NCBI RefSeq assembly: GCF_002423035.1
Contig: NZ_DIUM01000008.1
Coordinates: forward strand, 1-64,000
Reading direction: 5' to 3'
Source: Thiocapsa sp. UBA6158
GTDB taxonomy: Bacteria; Pseudomonadota; Gammaproteobacteria; Chromatiales; Chromatiaceae
DNA: 64,000 bases
Part shown: positions 1 to 8,721 of the stretch, in pieces
Layout of the letters: the number at the start of each line of letters is the position of its first letter
Position numbering within the stretch: the first letter of the stretch is position 1
Made by a program: the position numbers and the translations under genes
The notes under the pieces: model-generated
Told to the model about the DNA's origin: nothing
Databases searched by the model: none
What the model saw: only the letters and a program-made list of their open reading frames with translations

Positions 1-809
1 ATATGGGCTTCATCCACGATATCCGGCGCATCATTCAGCTGCTCCCCGAGCGGCGTCAGAATCTGCTGTTTTCAGCGACCTACTCCGACGACATCAGGCG
101 TCTGGCCGACGGACTGCTCAAGCGCCCGAAGCTGATTGAAGTCGCACGCCGCAACACGGCCGCGGAGTCCGTCACGCAGGCGGCCCATCCGGTCGACAAG
201 GCTCGCAAGCGCGATCTGCTTGCGCACCTCTTTCGCAGCGAGGGATGGCATCAGGTGCTGGTGTTTACACGAACCAAGGCCGGTGCCAATCGGCTGGTCG
301 AGCACTTGGGCCGAGAGGGCATCACGGCCGCCGCCATCCACGGCAACAAGAGCCAATCGGCACGAACACGCGCCTTGGACGATTTTAAGCGCGGGAGTGT
401 CCGGGCGTTGGTGGCGACCGATATCGCCGCGCGGGGATTGGATATCGTCGATTTGCCCCAAGTGGTGAACTTCGAGCTGCCGAACGTGGCCGAAGACTAT
501 GTTCACCGTATCGGACGAACCGGTCGAGCAGGTGCCGGCGGCAAGGCGTTATCCTTGGTCAGTCACGATGAACGGGGTTTGTTGCAGGGGATACAGCGAC
601 TCCTGCGCAAAGAGATTGCGATGAATCCCGTGGTCGGTTTCGAGCCGTCGCTGGTTCCGCCCGAATGCGAGCCCGATCGCAGCCTCGGCGGTCGCCGCGA
701 TTCGCGTGGGCCGAGCCGACCGGCACGCAAGCCGACTGCGAGTACTTCGCCTGCGGCAAAACGCCCATGGCGTGGCGGTGACCGGCGCGGGCGCGCCGTG
801 ACGCCTTAA
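1..809 (+). CDS. rhlE: DEAD-box ATP-dependent RNA helicase, RhlE-like (5' end cut by window)
   Basis: This is the C-terminal part of a DEAD-box RNA helicase; the gene begins upstream of the window. The first complete codons read MGFIHDI, preceded by a partial Asp codon, which matches the DMGF segment just after the DEAD box. Helicase motifs III (SAT in LLFSATYS), IV (VLVFTRTK), V (ATDIAARGLD) and VI (HRIGRTGRAG) follow in order. The last 60 or so residues form a basic Arg/Pro/Gly tail typical of RhlE-type helicases that unwind structured RNA in ribosome assembly or RNA decay. An RRM protein gene follows 150 bp downstream, so an RNA-metabolism neighbourhood is plausible. The family is certain; the RhlE subfamily is likely. 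Confidence 0.88.
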   Translation, partial: MGFIHDIRRIIQLLPERRQNLLFSATYSDDIRRLADGLLKRPKLIEVARRNTAAESVTQAAHPVDKARKRDLLAHLFRSEGWHQVLVFTRTKAGANRLVEHLGREGITAAAIHGNKSQSARTRALDDFKRGSVRALVATDIAARGLDIVDLPQVVNFELPNVAEDYVHRIGRTGRAGAGGKALSLVSHDERGLLQGIQRLLRKEIAMNPVVGFEPSLVPPECEPDRSLGGRRDSRGPSRPARKPTASTSPAAKRPWRGGDRRGRAVTP

Positions 810-962
810 GCGTTTCCAAGCCCTTGCGGGGAAGCGGGTCTCCCGCCCCCGCGACACCTTCGTCTCCAACGGTTGGGGACAAAGACCGTCGAAACAGTTG
901 CGTATTGATTTTTCGACCGTTCTCTCTTTCTCTTCAATGCGCTCTCACGGAACTCTTGAATG

Positions 963-1235
963 ATGAATATTTACGTTGGCAACCTGGCCTACGGCGTGAC
1001 CCAAGACGAGCTGAAGACCGCATTCTCCGCCTATGGCGAGATCTCGAGCGTGAACCTGATCACCGACAAGTTCACCGGCGAATCCAAGGGCTTCGGCTTT
1101 GTCGAGATGCCGAACAACTCCGAGGCCGATGCTGCTATCAAGGGGCTGAACGAGACGCCGCTGAAGGGCCGCAACCTGAAGGTCAACCAGGCCAAGCCGC
1201 GCGGCGAGCGTCCCTCGCGCGGGCCGCGCTGGTAA
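963..1235 (+). CDS. Single-RRM RNA-binding protein
   Basis: A 90-residue protein made almost entirely of one RNA-recognition motif. RNP2 is IYVGNLAYG (residues 2-10) and RNP1 is KGFGFVEM (about residues 40-47). A short basic Arg/Gly tail follows. Such glycine-rich RRM proteins are often cold-induced RNA chaperones in bacteria. Two tandem ATG codons occur (960 and 963). The second gives the usual MNIYVGNL start and is chosen here, although neither has a clear ribosome-binding site. A hairpin followed by a short T-rich stretch lies just after the stop codon. The upstream helicase gene fits a shared RNA theme, but co-transcription is not shown. Confidence 0.85.
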   Translation: MNIYVGNLAYGVTQDELKTAFSAYGEISSVNLITDKFTGESKGFGFVEMPNNSEADAAIKGLNETPLKGRNLKVNQAKPRGERPSRGPRW

Positions 1236-1246
1236 GCTGACTTCGG

Positions 1247-1275
1247 CTTCGGGGCATTGCCCCGAGGTCGTTTTC
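1247..1275 (+). terminator. Possible Rho-independent terminator after the RRM gene
   Basis: CGGGGC-ATT-GCCCCG forms a GC-rich hairpin at 1250-1264 that extends outward by three more pairs, and the sequence TCGTTTT follows. It lies 12 bp after the RRM stop codon and before the next gene. The T tract is short, so the call is moderate. Confidence 0.5.
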
Positions 1276-1337
1276 GAGGCCGGCCTCGAACACCCGAGAA
1301 AGCGTGTTCTTCCCTCACTGCACTGCGCCCACTCCCG

Positions 1338-3179
1338 ATGTCGCTCGACCTGATTTATCGCGTTCGCCCCGCCTCTACGCAAGCCCACCAATTCAACGTC
1401 GAAATCGAGATCCCGAATTCGGGCGCCGAGCTCCTCGAGCTGTCATTGCCTGCGTGGATTCCCGGCAGTTATATGATTCGGGACTTCGCGAGGAATGTCC
1501 TGGCGCTGGTCGCCGAATCGTCCGACGGAACACCGCTCGAGTGTCGAAAGCGCGACAAACAGACCTGGATCTGTCGGACGGCGGGCAGTGCGATCCGGGT
1601 GCGTTATCAGGTTTATGCGTGGGAGCTCTCGGTTCGAGCGGCGCATCTCGATACGACGCACGCCTATTTCAACGGCTCCGCTCTACTGATGCGGGCTCGG
1701 GGTCTGGACGGCCACCCCTGTCTCATCGACCTATTGCCGCCGGACGGGCGAGTCGAGGGAGATTGGGAGGTCGCAACCAGCCTGGTGCCGGAGCGGATCG
1801 ATTCGCGCGGTTTCGGGCTCTATCGCGCCGAGAGCTATGACGACCTGATCGATCATCCGGTCGAAATGGGATGCTTCGAGTGTGTCGCGTTCGATCTCGC
1901 GGGCGTGCCGCATCGCATGGTGATCACGGGCCGCCAGCGTGCCGATAAGGCACGACTCGCGAGCGACCTCCTGCGTATTTGTGCCGAGCACGCGGCCCTG
2001 TTCGGTGAATTGCCGATCGACCGCTATCTCTTCCTGGTGACTGCGCTGGGCGAGGGCTACGGGGGATTGGAGCATCGCTTCTCCACCAGCTTGCTCTGCT
2101 CGCGCAACGATCTACCCCATCCGGCCGACGAGAAGCGCACCGATGCATACGTCCGCTTCTTGGGCCTGTGCAGTCACGAGTATTTCCATCTCTGGCATGT
2201 CAAGCGCATTCGGCCTGCAGCGCTGATGGATGGCGGGCTGGATCGGGAGATTCATACGCGCACGCTTTGGGCCTTCGAAGGCATCACCTCGTACTACGAC
2301 GAGCTCGCCTTGGTGCGCAGCGCTTGTATCGACGCCCGGACCTATCTCGGCTTGCTCGCCGCGACCATCACCCGCCTGATGCGAACCCCGGGGCGCGGGG
2401 TGCAGAGCCTGGCCGAGTCGAGCTTCGATGCCTGGACCAAGTTCTATAAGCAAGACGAAAACGCACCGAACGCCATCGTGAGCTATTACGTCAAGGGCGC
2501 CTTGGTCGCCTTGGTGCTGGATTTGACCATTCGTGCGGGGACGCAGGGCAGGGCATCGCTCGACGACGTCATGCGCGCGCTCTGGAACCGCTATGGCCGC
2601 ACCGGTCTCGGCGTTCCGGAGCATGGGATCGAGGCGATCGCGGCCGAAGTTTCGGGACTCGATCTCGACGGCTTCTTCTCGGCCGCCCTGGACAGCACTG
2701 CGGAGCTTGATCTCGAGCCGCTCTTGGCGGGGGTCGGAGTCGCGATGCGGCTGCGCCCCGCGGACGGGCCGAAGGACCAAGGCGGGTGTCCGGAATCCTT
2801 CGAGCATCGGGAGGCGCGCCCGAGCCTGGATCTGCGCCTGCGTCCGGGCGCGTCCGAGGCGATCGTGCAGAATGTCATCCGCGGCGGGCCGGGCGAGCGC
2901 GCGGGAATCGCCCCGGGAGACGTCGTGGTCGCGGTCGACGGCCTGCGCGCGACCGCGGAGAATTTGGAGTCCCTGGTCGCGCGTCTTTCGGCGCCGTCCG
3001 GGGTCAGGATGCATCTGTTTCGGCGCGACGAGTTGATCGAAGTGCTCGCCATCCCGGCTCCGGCACGTTCCGATACCTGTGACTTGATGCTCTTGGATGA
3101 GGTGCCGCCGGAGGTGCTCGAGGCCCGCACGCGTTGGCTCGCCAGTGTTGTCCGCGACGGCGGGGATCGCGAGGCGTGA
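1338..3179 (+). CDS. M61-family metallopeptidase with C-terminal PDZ domain
   Basis: A 613-residue protein of the M61 (glycyl aminopeptidase-like) family. An N-terminal beta domain (DLIYRVRPASTQAHQFNVEI) precedes a gluzincin catalytic domain with the zinc motif HEYFH in SHEYFHLWHVKRIRP, and a downstream glutamate in the FEGITSYYDE segment. A PDZ domain near the C-terminus is marked by GGPGERAGIAPGDVVVAVDG. The start is set at ATG 1338 (MSLDLIYRV), where family similarity begins; an upstream TTG at 1257 would add 27 unrelated residues and overlap the hairpin. No signal peptide is evident, so a cytoplasmic peptidase is likely. The stop overlaps the GTG start of birA, so the two are probably co-transcribed. 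The substrate cannot be told. Confidence 0.85.
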   Translation: MSLDLIYRVRPASTQAHQFNVEIEIPNSGAELLELSLPAWIPGSYMIRDFARNVLALVAESSDGTPLECRKRDKQTWICRTAGSAIRVRYQVYAWELSVRAAHLDTTHAYFNGSALLMRARGLDGHPCLIDLLPPDGRVEGDWEVATSLVPERIDSRGFGLYRAESYDDLIDHPVEMGCFECVAFDLAGVPHRMVITGRQRADKARLASDLLRICAEHAALFGELPIDRYLFLVTALGEGYGGLEHRFSTSLLCSRNDLPHPADEKRTDAYVRFLGLCSHEYFHLWHVKRIRPAALMDGGLDREIHTRTLWAFEGITSYYDELALVRSACIDARTYLGLLAATITRLMRTPGRGVQSLAESSFDAWTKFYKQDENAPNAIVSYYVKGALVALVLDLTIRAGTQGRASLDDVMRALWNRYGRTGLGVPEHGIEAIAAEVSGLDLDGFFSAALDSTAELDLEPLLAGVGVAMRLRPADGPKDQGGCPESFEHREARPSLDLRLRPGASEAIVQNVIRGGPGERAGIAPGDVVVAVDGLRATAENLESLVARLSAPSGVRMHLFRRDELIEVLAIPAPARSDTCDLMLLDEVPPEVLEARTRWLASVVRDGGDREA

Positions 3180-4045
3180 CACCCGGCTCGAGGTTGCATG
3201 ACCCGGACGCACGCCCGGAGCTCCTCGACGCGGAGCGGATCCTCGCGGCGCTGTCCCCGGGCGCTCGCCGGGCGATCGCGCGTCTGGAGATTCGCGCGAA
3301 GATCGACTCGACCAATCGCTACCTGATGCGCGAGGCGGCGACGGGTGCGCCCTCCGGAACGCTTTGCCTCGCGGAGTGCCAGACCGCCGGACGGGGGCGT
3401 CTCGGGCGCCCCTGGATTTCGCCTTTCGGGGCCAGTCTCTATCTGTCCATGCTCTGGCGATACAGCACACCGCCGGCCGCCTTGGGCGGCTTCAGCTTGG
3501 TCGCGGGGGCCGTCGTGGCGGACGTGCTGCGTCGGATCGGGGCAGAGGGGCTTGCGCTCAAATGGCCGAACGATCTGCTCTGGGGTCGGCGTAAGCTCGG
3601 CGGGATGCTCTTGGAGGTGGCCGGCGAGGCTCGAGGCCCCAGCACTCTGGTGGTTGGGGTTGGGATCAATGTACGGATGGCACCCGATCAGGGGCGGGCC
3701 ATCGATCAGCCGTGGGTCGATCTTGCCGAGGTGCTCGGTGGTCCTCGGGTCGGTCGCAACACTTTGGCGGCGCTGGTTGCCGATGCACTGATCGACGCAT
3801 TCGAGCGCTTCGGTCGCGAGGGCCTGACCCCGTTCCTCGCGCTTTGGGCTGAGTTCGACGCCTTTCGCGGCGAGTCGGTGCGCCTCCTGTTCGCTGACCG
3901 TGAGATTCGGGGCAGGGTGCTCGGGATCGCTTCGGACGGCGCCTTACGGCTCGATACCGCAGACGGGGAAATGCGATTCCATGCGGGAGAGGTCAGCTTG
4001 AGACGCGAGGTCGAGGCAGATGTCGGAGGCGAGGGCAGGCGATGA
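3176..4045 (+). CDS. birA: Biotin--[acetyl-CoA carboxylase] ligase without a DNA-binding domain
   Basis: Biotin protein ligase, which activates biotin to biotinyl-AMP and attaches it to the biotin carboxyl carrier protein. Visible motifs are DSTNRYL, the biotin-binding segment GRGRLGRPW, LKWPNDL and KLGGMLLE, followed by the small C-terminal domain. The protein has 289 residues. It begins directly before the catalytic domain with about 30 linker-like residues (ELLDAERILAALSPGARR) and has no winged helix, unlike Escherichia coli BirA (321 residues, which also represses bio genes). It is therefore probably enzymatic only. The GTG start at 3176 overlaps the upstream stop codon (GTGA), and the 3' end overlaps coaX (ATGA). 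The birA-coaX pair is common in proteobacteria. Confidence 0.92.
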   Translation: MTPGSRLHDPDARPELLDAERILAALSPGARRAIARLEIRAKIDSTNRYLMREAATGAPSGTLCLAECQTAGRGRLGRPWISPFGASLYLSMLWRYSTPPAALGGFSLVAGAVVADVLRRIGAEGLALKWPNDLLWGRRKLGGMLLEVAGEARGPSTLVVGVGINVRMAPDQGRAIDQPWVDLAEVLGGPRVGRNTLAALVADALIDAFERFGREGLTPFLALWAEFDAFRGESVRLLFADREIRGRVLGIASDGALRLDTADGEMRFHAGEVSLRREVEADVGGEGRR

Positions 4046-4791
4046 TACTGCTGCTTGATATCGGAAACACCAACCTGCGCTGGGCGCTGTCGGACGGCGG
4101 CCCTCCGGGTGAGGTGCAGATCGTGCGCCACGGCGCAGCGGTGCCGCTCGATCTACTCGCCGACTGGGAGCGGCTGGAGGTACCCGAGCGCATCGTCGCG
4201 AGCAACGTGGGCGGTCCGGCGGTCGCCGCGGCGATCAGCCGCGCGACTCATGCCTACTGGGGACTCGAGGTCGAATTCGTACGGACCCGAGCGCACTTCG
4301 GCGCCTTGCGTATCGCTTATCCCGAGCCGGAGCGCTTCGGTGTCGATCGCTGGCTCGCCCTGGTCGCCGCCCATCGTCTTGTCCCCGAGGCGGTGTTGGT
4401 CGTGGATGCCGGAACCGCGGCCACCTTCGACCTCCTGCTTGCCGACGGGCGCCATCTCGGCGGTCTGATCCTCCCCGGGGTCGAGATGATGCGTGCGAGC
4501 CTTCTGGCCGGAACCCTCATCCCGCGGATCGCCTCCGAGCCAACCGATCAACCCTGGGCGACCGATACGGGACCTGCCGTCGCGGCGGGCAGCCTTCAGG
4601 CCATCGCGGCCCTGACAACTCGGCTCTGCGATCGACTCGAGTGTCAGACGCAGACTCCCCCGGCGCTGATCTTGACCGGCGGCGACGCCGAGCGTCTGAT
4701 TCCGGCGATGGACCGGCCCGCGCGAGTGATGCCTGATTTGGTCTTGCGCGGGCTCTACGAGGTCGTTTCGGGGAGTTCGTCGCGGGCGTAG
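4042..4791 (+). CDS. coaX: Type III pantothenate kinase
   Basis: CoaX phosphorylates pantothenate, the first step of coenzyme A synthesis. The ASKHA-fold signature MILLLDIGNTNLRWAL opens the protein. The segment RFGVDRWLALVAAH and the second phosphate-binding loop VVDAGTAATFDLL are conserved, as is LILPGVEMMRASL. Length is 249 residues, normal for the family. The start ATG overlaps the birA stop (ATGA), which indicates translational coupling. Type III kinases need a monovalent cation and are not feedback-inhibited by CoA; that is family knowledge, not visible here. Confidence 0.93.
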   Translation: MILLLDIGNTNLRWALSDGGPPGEVQIVRHGAAVPLDLLADWERLEVPERIVASNVGGPAVAAAISRATHAYWGLEVEFVRTRAHFGALRIAYPEPERFGVDRWLALVAAHRLVPEAVLVVDAGTAATFDLLLADGRHLGGLILPGVEMMRASLLAGTLIPRIASEPTDQPWATDTGPAVAAGSLQAIAALTTRLCDRLECQTQTPPALILTGGDAERLIPAMDRPARVMPDLVLRGLYEVVSGSSSRA

Positions 4792-4892
4792 CCCCGGCTA
4801 GCGGATACGTATACGCCTCGATGGATGGCCCGAATCGGGTGCGTCGGCTCGCAGGTGCGCGGTGAGTGTGCCGGCGGTCACGGATGGGAATT

Positions 4893-4969
4893 TGGCGCCC
4901 TCGACAGGAATTGAACCTGTGACCTACCGCTTAGGAGGCGATCGCTCTATCCAACTGAGCTACGAGGGC
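4893..4969 (-). tRNA. tRNA-Arg (anticodon CCU)
   Basis: A complete 77-nt cloverleaf on the minus strand. The acceptor stem is GCCCTCG/CGAGGGC, the D arm is GCTC...GAGC, and the anticodon stem ATCGC/GCGGT encloses the loop CTCCTAA with anticodon CCT. The T arm is ACAGG-TTCAATT-CCTGT. The 3' CCA is encoded (plus-strand TGG at 4893-4895). It lies between coaX and the photosynthesis cluster. Confidence 0.97.
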
Positions 4970-5107
4970 GTGCTGTCGAGCGCCGTCGGCCTAGTGTAAC
5001 CCGGGGAATGGCCGCAGGCACCGGTCAGGATCCTTGTTCAGGCCGATTTCGGTTGAAGTCCATCCGCGAAGCGGTGATTATTGAAGTGTGATCAGGCCCA
5101 TGCGTCC

Positions 5108-6481
5108 ATGTCTATGACCAATCTGGCCCAGCCCGACGTCACCATCTTCCTCGATCACGCCGGCGTGATCCAACGGGCCGCGTTGTCGCCCGCGATCCGT
5201 GGCGAGGCGCTGGATGCCTGGGTCGGGCGTCCCTGGGTCGAGACGGTCGAGTCGTTCGGAAGCGAAGGCCTGCAGAGTCTCGTCGACGACGCTCGGCACT
5301 CGGGTGTCTCGGCCTTTCGGCAGGTCAACCAAATCTTTCCGTCCGGGTTGCGTCTTCCGATCGAGTATACCGCAGTGCGTTTGGGCGGCGATGCCGGTCT
5401 TATCGCCATCGGCCGCAGTCTCCAGGCCGTGACCGAGTTGCAGACGCGTCTCGTCGAGGCGCAGCAAACGATGGAGCGGGACTATTGGAAGCTGCGCGAG
5501 GTCGAGACCCGGTATCGGCTCTTGTTCGGATCCTCCAGCGATGCGGTGATTCTGTTGCGCGTCAACGGTCTGGCGATCCAGGACATCAACCCCGCTGCGT
5601 CGCGCGCCCTCGGTGGTACAACCGCCGGGCGTCGGCCGTTGGTCGGCAAAGACTTTTCCGCCGAGTTGGTCGACGGTGAGCGCGACGTCTTTCACGCGAT
5701 GCTCCAACGGCTCGACGATCAGGGCAGCGCCCCGGGTATTCTGCTGCATCTCGGGCCGGAGCGAGCCGCTTGGATGGTGCGTGCGTCGCGGCTCGCGTCC
5801 GAGTTCGGTTCACTGTACCTTCTGCAACTGATCGCCACCAGAGAGTTGTCGGCGTCTCGGCAGTCTGCCGACGGGGCGTTTACGGACATCCTGATCGAGC
5901 GCTTGCCCGACGGATTCGTCGTGGTCGATCGAGATGGCTTGATTCGCTGGGTCAACCCGGCCTTCCTCGATCTCGTTCAAATGCCGACCTCGGGCGGGGT
6001 GTTGCAGCAGAGCCTGGGGCGCTGGCTCGATCGGCCGGGCGCCGATATGGGCGTGCTGTTGACGACGATCGCGCGACTCGGCGTCGTCCGTCCATTCTTG
6101 ACTAGTCTCCGCGGCGATCTCGGCGCCGAGACGGAGGTCGAGATCTCGGCGGCCGGCGATCTGAACAGCGATCCGACCTCTATCGGCATCTTGTTCCGCG
6201 ATGTCGGCAGGCGTCTGCCGCGGCGAGACAACGACGAGCGTCTCGGCGGGCGCTTGACCGCCTTGACCGGTCGGATCGGAAAAGGCCCCTTGCGCGCCTT
6301 GGTGAAGGAGGCGGTCAGCGTGCTCGAGCAGCACTATATCGAAGAGGCATTGGCGCTCACGCGCGGCAACCGCACCGCAACCGCGGACCTGTTGGGTCTG
6401 AGTCGCCAAAGCCTCTACGTCAAGCTCAAGCGGTACGGGATGGATCAGGACACGGTTACGGATCCAGGACATCGGCCCTAA
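5108..6481 (+). CDS. ppsR2: PpsR/CrtJ-family photosynthesis repressor, cysteine-free copy
   Basis: A 457-residue PAS-domain transcription factor of the PpsR/CrtJ family, which controls bacteriochlorophyll, carotenoid and light-harvesting genes. An N-terminal PAS-like region begins at DVTIFLDHAGVI. The linker helix LQTRLVEAQQTMERDYWKLR leads to PAS1 (RYRLLFGSSSDAVILL) and PAS2 (LIERLPDGFVVVDRDGLI). A C-terminal Fis-type helix-turn-helix reads NRTATADLLGLSRQSLYVKL. From ATG 5108 the protein has no cysteine; the HTH position that carries the redox Cys in Rhodobacter PpsR/CrtJ is Tyr410 (EQHYIEEAL). A TTG at 5081 would add nine residues, one of them Cys. The phytochrome gene starts 18 bp downstream, so the two are very probably an operon. 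A second, cysteine-containing PpsR is encoded at 11243-12667. The number 2 follows the Rhodopseudomonas convention for the phytochrome-linked copy. Confidence 0.92.
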   Translation: MSMTNLAQPDVTIFLDHAGVIQRAALSPAIRGEALDAWVGRPWVETVESFGSEGLQSLVDDARHSGVSAFRQVNQIFPSGLRLPIEYTAVRLGGDAGLIAIGRSLQAVTELQTRLVEAQQTMERDYWKLREVETRYRLLFGSSSDAVILLRVNGLAIQDINPAASRALGGTTAGRRPLVGKDFSAELVDGERDVFHAMLQRLDDQGSAPGILLHLGPERAAWMVRASRLASEFGSLYLLQLIATRELSASRQSADGAFTDILIERLPDGFVVVDRDGLIRWVNPAFLDLVQMPTSGGVLQQSLGRWLDRPGADMGVLLTTIARLGVVRPFLTSLRGDLGAETEVEISAAGDLNSDPTSIGILFRDVGRRLPRRDNDERLGGRLTALTGRIGKGPLRALVKEAVSVLEQHYIEEALALTRGNRTATADLLGLSRQSLYVKLKRYGMDQDTVTDPGHRP

Positions 6482-6499
6482 GCATCGGAGTGCAGCTAC

Positions 6500-8695
6500 T
6501 TGACCCCCGATCTCATCTCCTCGCCGGCGTTCGGGCACGCCGATCTATCCAATTGCGAGCGCGAGCAGATTCAGCTCGCCGCATCCATTCAACCCCACGG
6601 CGCCCTGATCGTTTTGTCGGAGCCGGATCTTGTCGTGATTCAGGCGAGTGAGAATGCGCGCTCCCTGTTGCGGCTCGACCGGGATCCGATCGGATGTCCT
6701 CTTGTCGACCTCGTGCCCATCTTGGCCGCGCGGGTCCGTTCCAGACTCGACGATGATCTAGGGCAGATCCCGCTGGTGTTGCGAATACCGGTGGAGGCGC
6801 ACCCGGGGCGTGATTTCGATGCCATCGTGCATCGTCCGCCGGCGGGTGGATTGGTCGTCGAGCTTGAGCCCTCGGGTGCTGCCGTCGATCTGTCGGGCCG
6901 GATCAATGCGGCGCTGCAGACGATCATCGCCTCGGCGTCGTTGCGGTCCTTGTGCGACGACGCCGCCCGGATCTTCAAGTCGATCTCCGGCTACGATCGG
7001 GTCATGGTCTATCGGTTCGACGACGAGGGCCACGGCGAGGTCTTTTCCGAGCAGCGCGAGCCCGAGCTCGACGCCTACCTCGGCAATCGTTACCCCGACT
7101 CGGATATCCCTCAAATCGCACGTCGACTCTACGAGCGCAATCGGATCCGTCTTCTGGTCGATGTGGACTACGAGCCCGTGCGTCTCCACCCCCGGGCCTC
7201 GCCCGTCACGGGCGAGGATCTGGATATGTCGCTGTGCAGCCTGCGCAGCATGTCGCCGATCCACATCCAGTATTTGAAGAACATGGGCGTCGGGGCGACC
7301 CTGGTCGCTTCGCTCCTGGTCGGCGGCAGGTTGTGGGGACTCATCGCCTGCCATCATCGCAGGCCGCGCTTCGTGCAGTACGAGATTCGGGCGGTCTGCG
7401 AGCTTCTGGCCGAGGCGGTGGCGACACGGATCGCCGCCCTCGAGAGCTTTGTCCAGGCCCAGGCCGAGCTGTCGGTGCGGCGGCTCGAGCAGCGGATGGT
7501 CGAGGCGATCTCGCGCGAGGGCGACTGGACTTCCGCCCTCTTCGACGACCACCGAACCCTGCTGCAGAGCGTCGATGCGGCGGGAGCGGCCCTGCTCTGC
7601 GACGGCAGAATTCTGACGACGGGAGACGTTCCCGGAACCCGTGACCTACGCGAGATCGGCGCCTGGCTGGATGCTCAGCCGCAGCGTGCTGTGATGGCGA
7701 CCGCCTCGTTGCGCCGCGACGAGCCTCGGCTGGCCTATTTGACCCCGGTGGCGAGCGGGATCCTCGCGGCGCCGGTGTCGAGCTGCACCGGCGAGTATCT
7801 CATCTGGTGTCGGCCCGAGCGCGTACGCACCGTCACCTGGGGCGGCAATCCCTTCAAGCCGGCCTTCAGCGGAGAGGATCCTTCGCAGCTTTCGCCGCGG
7901 CGTTCCTTCGCGCAATGGCATCAGGTGGTCGAAGGCACATCCGATCCCTGGACCTCCGCGAATCTGGCCACGGCCAGACTGATCGGCGAATCCGTCGCGG
8001 ACGTCATCCAGCAGTTTCGCTCGGTCCGTGTGCTCATCGCCCAGGCGCAGCTTGCCCAAGTCCGCTCTCAGGTCAGTGTCTCCGAGCAGCCGATCCTCAT
8101 TGCCGATGCGGAGGGCGTTTTTCTGCTGACCACAGAGTCCTTTGAGCGGCTCCTGCATCCTGATCAAGCGTGTCCAAGATGCCTGGATGATCTGCTGGCC
8201 TTGTTCTCGGAGCCGACGCAGTCTGAGGCACGCCGCCGTCTCCATGAGCTGGTGACGCATCGTCGCGCTTGGCGTGGCGAGGTGGAGTTGAACACCCGGG
8301 GCGTCGGCCTTCGCACGTTTCTGGTGCGCGCCGATCCGGTCTTTTCCTCGCCGGAGCGGGTCTTGGGCTTCGTGCTCTTGCTGACCGACCTGAGCGAGCG
8401 CAAGAGGGCCGAGGATGCCCGGCATCGGGTCCAGGAGGGTCTGTTGGAGCAGCAAAAACTGATGCGCCAGCAGCTGCAATGGAGCGCCAACCCGCTGTAC
8501 CGCGAGCTACTCTCGGCGATTGTCGGGAATGCGCAGCTTGCCGCGCTCGAGGTGACCAACGGCGTCGATTTGGGCCGGGTGCCCGCACTGGTCGATGCCG
8601 TTCAGTCATCGGTCCAGCGCACCACCCAGCTCCTCGAGCATCTCGCCTGGTATTCGGCGCACAACACGAAGAGCGATCCGCCTGCCGGCAACTGA
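6500..8695 (+). CDS. bphP: Bacteriophytochrome (PAS-GAF-PHY-PAS) with a degenerate non-kinase output region
   Basis: A 731-residue biliverdin-type phytochrome. Cys19 in LSNCEREQI is the expected chromophore-attachment cysteine before the PAS domain. The GAF domain has SDIP with Asp202 (PASDIP-type motif) and His255 in SPIHIQYLKNMGV. The PHY tongue is marked by WGGNPFKP and PRRSF (466-470). A second PAS domain (about 525-635) ends in LLLTDLSERKRAEDA. The last 90 residues are helical (QEGLLEQQKLMRQQLQ; QLLEHLAWYSAH). They lack both a phosphoacceptor H-box and any HATPase motif, so the protein is not a normal histidine kinase. This layout resembles Rhodopseudomonas palustris BphP1, which binds PpsR2 in a light-dependent way. 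The start is TTG at 6500 with GGAG at 6487-6490; no nearby ATG fits the conserved N-terminus. Confidence 0.92.
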   Translation: MTPDLISSPAFGHADLSNCEREQIQLAASIQPHGALIVLSEPDLVVIQASENARSLLRLDRDPIGCPLVDLVPILAARVRSRLDDDLGQIPLVLRIPVEAHPGRDFDAIVHRPPAGGLVVELEPSGAAVDLSGRINAALQTIIASASLRSLCDDAARIFKSISGYDRVMVYRFDDEGHGEVFSEQREPELDAYLGNRYPDSDIPQIARRLYERNRIRLLVDVDYEPVRLHPRASPVTGEDLDMSLCSLRSMSPIHIQYLKNMGVGATLVASLLVGGRLWGLIACHHRRPRFVQYEIRAVCELLAEAVATRIAALESFVQAQAELSVRRLEQRMVEAISREGDWTSALFDDHRTLLQSVDAAGAALLCDGRILTTGDVPGTRDLREIGAWLDAQPQRAVMATASLRRDEPRLAYLTPVASGILAAPVSSCTGEYLIWCRPERVRTVTWGGNPFKPAFSGEDPSQLSPRRSFAQWHQVVEGTSDPWTSANLATARLIGESVADVIQQFRSVRVLIAQAQLAQVRSQVSVSEQPILIADAEGVFLLTTESFERLLHPDQACPRCLDDLLALFSEPTQSEARRRLHELVTHRRAWRGEVELNTRGVGLRTFLVRADPVFSSPERVLGFVLLLTDLSERKRAEDARHRVQEGLLEQQKLMRQQLQWSANPLYRELLSAIVGNAQLAALEVTNGVDLGRVPALVDAVQSSVQRTTQLLEHLAWYSAHNTKSDPPAGN

Positions 8696-8711
8696 CGCCG
8701 ATCATTCGGCG
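8696..8711. terminator. Hairpin between convergent genes
   Basis: CGCCGA-TCAT-TCGGCG forms a perfect 6-bp stem immediately after the phytochrome stop codon and 10 bp before the end of the convergent small membrane-protein gene. There is no T tract on either strand, so terminator function is only a possibility. Confidence 0.3.
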
Positions 8712-8721
8712 CGCGGATCAT

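Noticed and set aside
2112..3470. 452-residue minus-strand frame
   Set aside because: Shadow of the M61 peptidase and birA genes, which have clear motifs on the plus strand.
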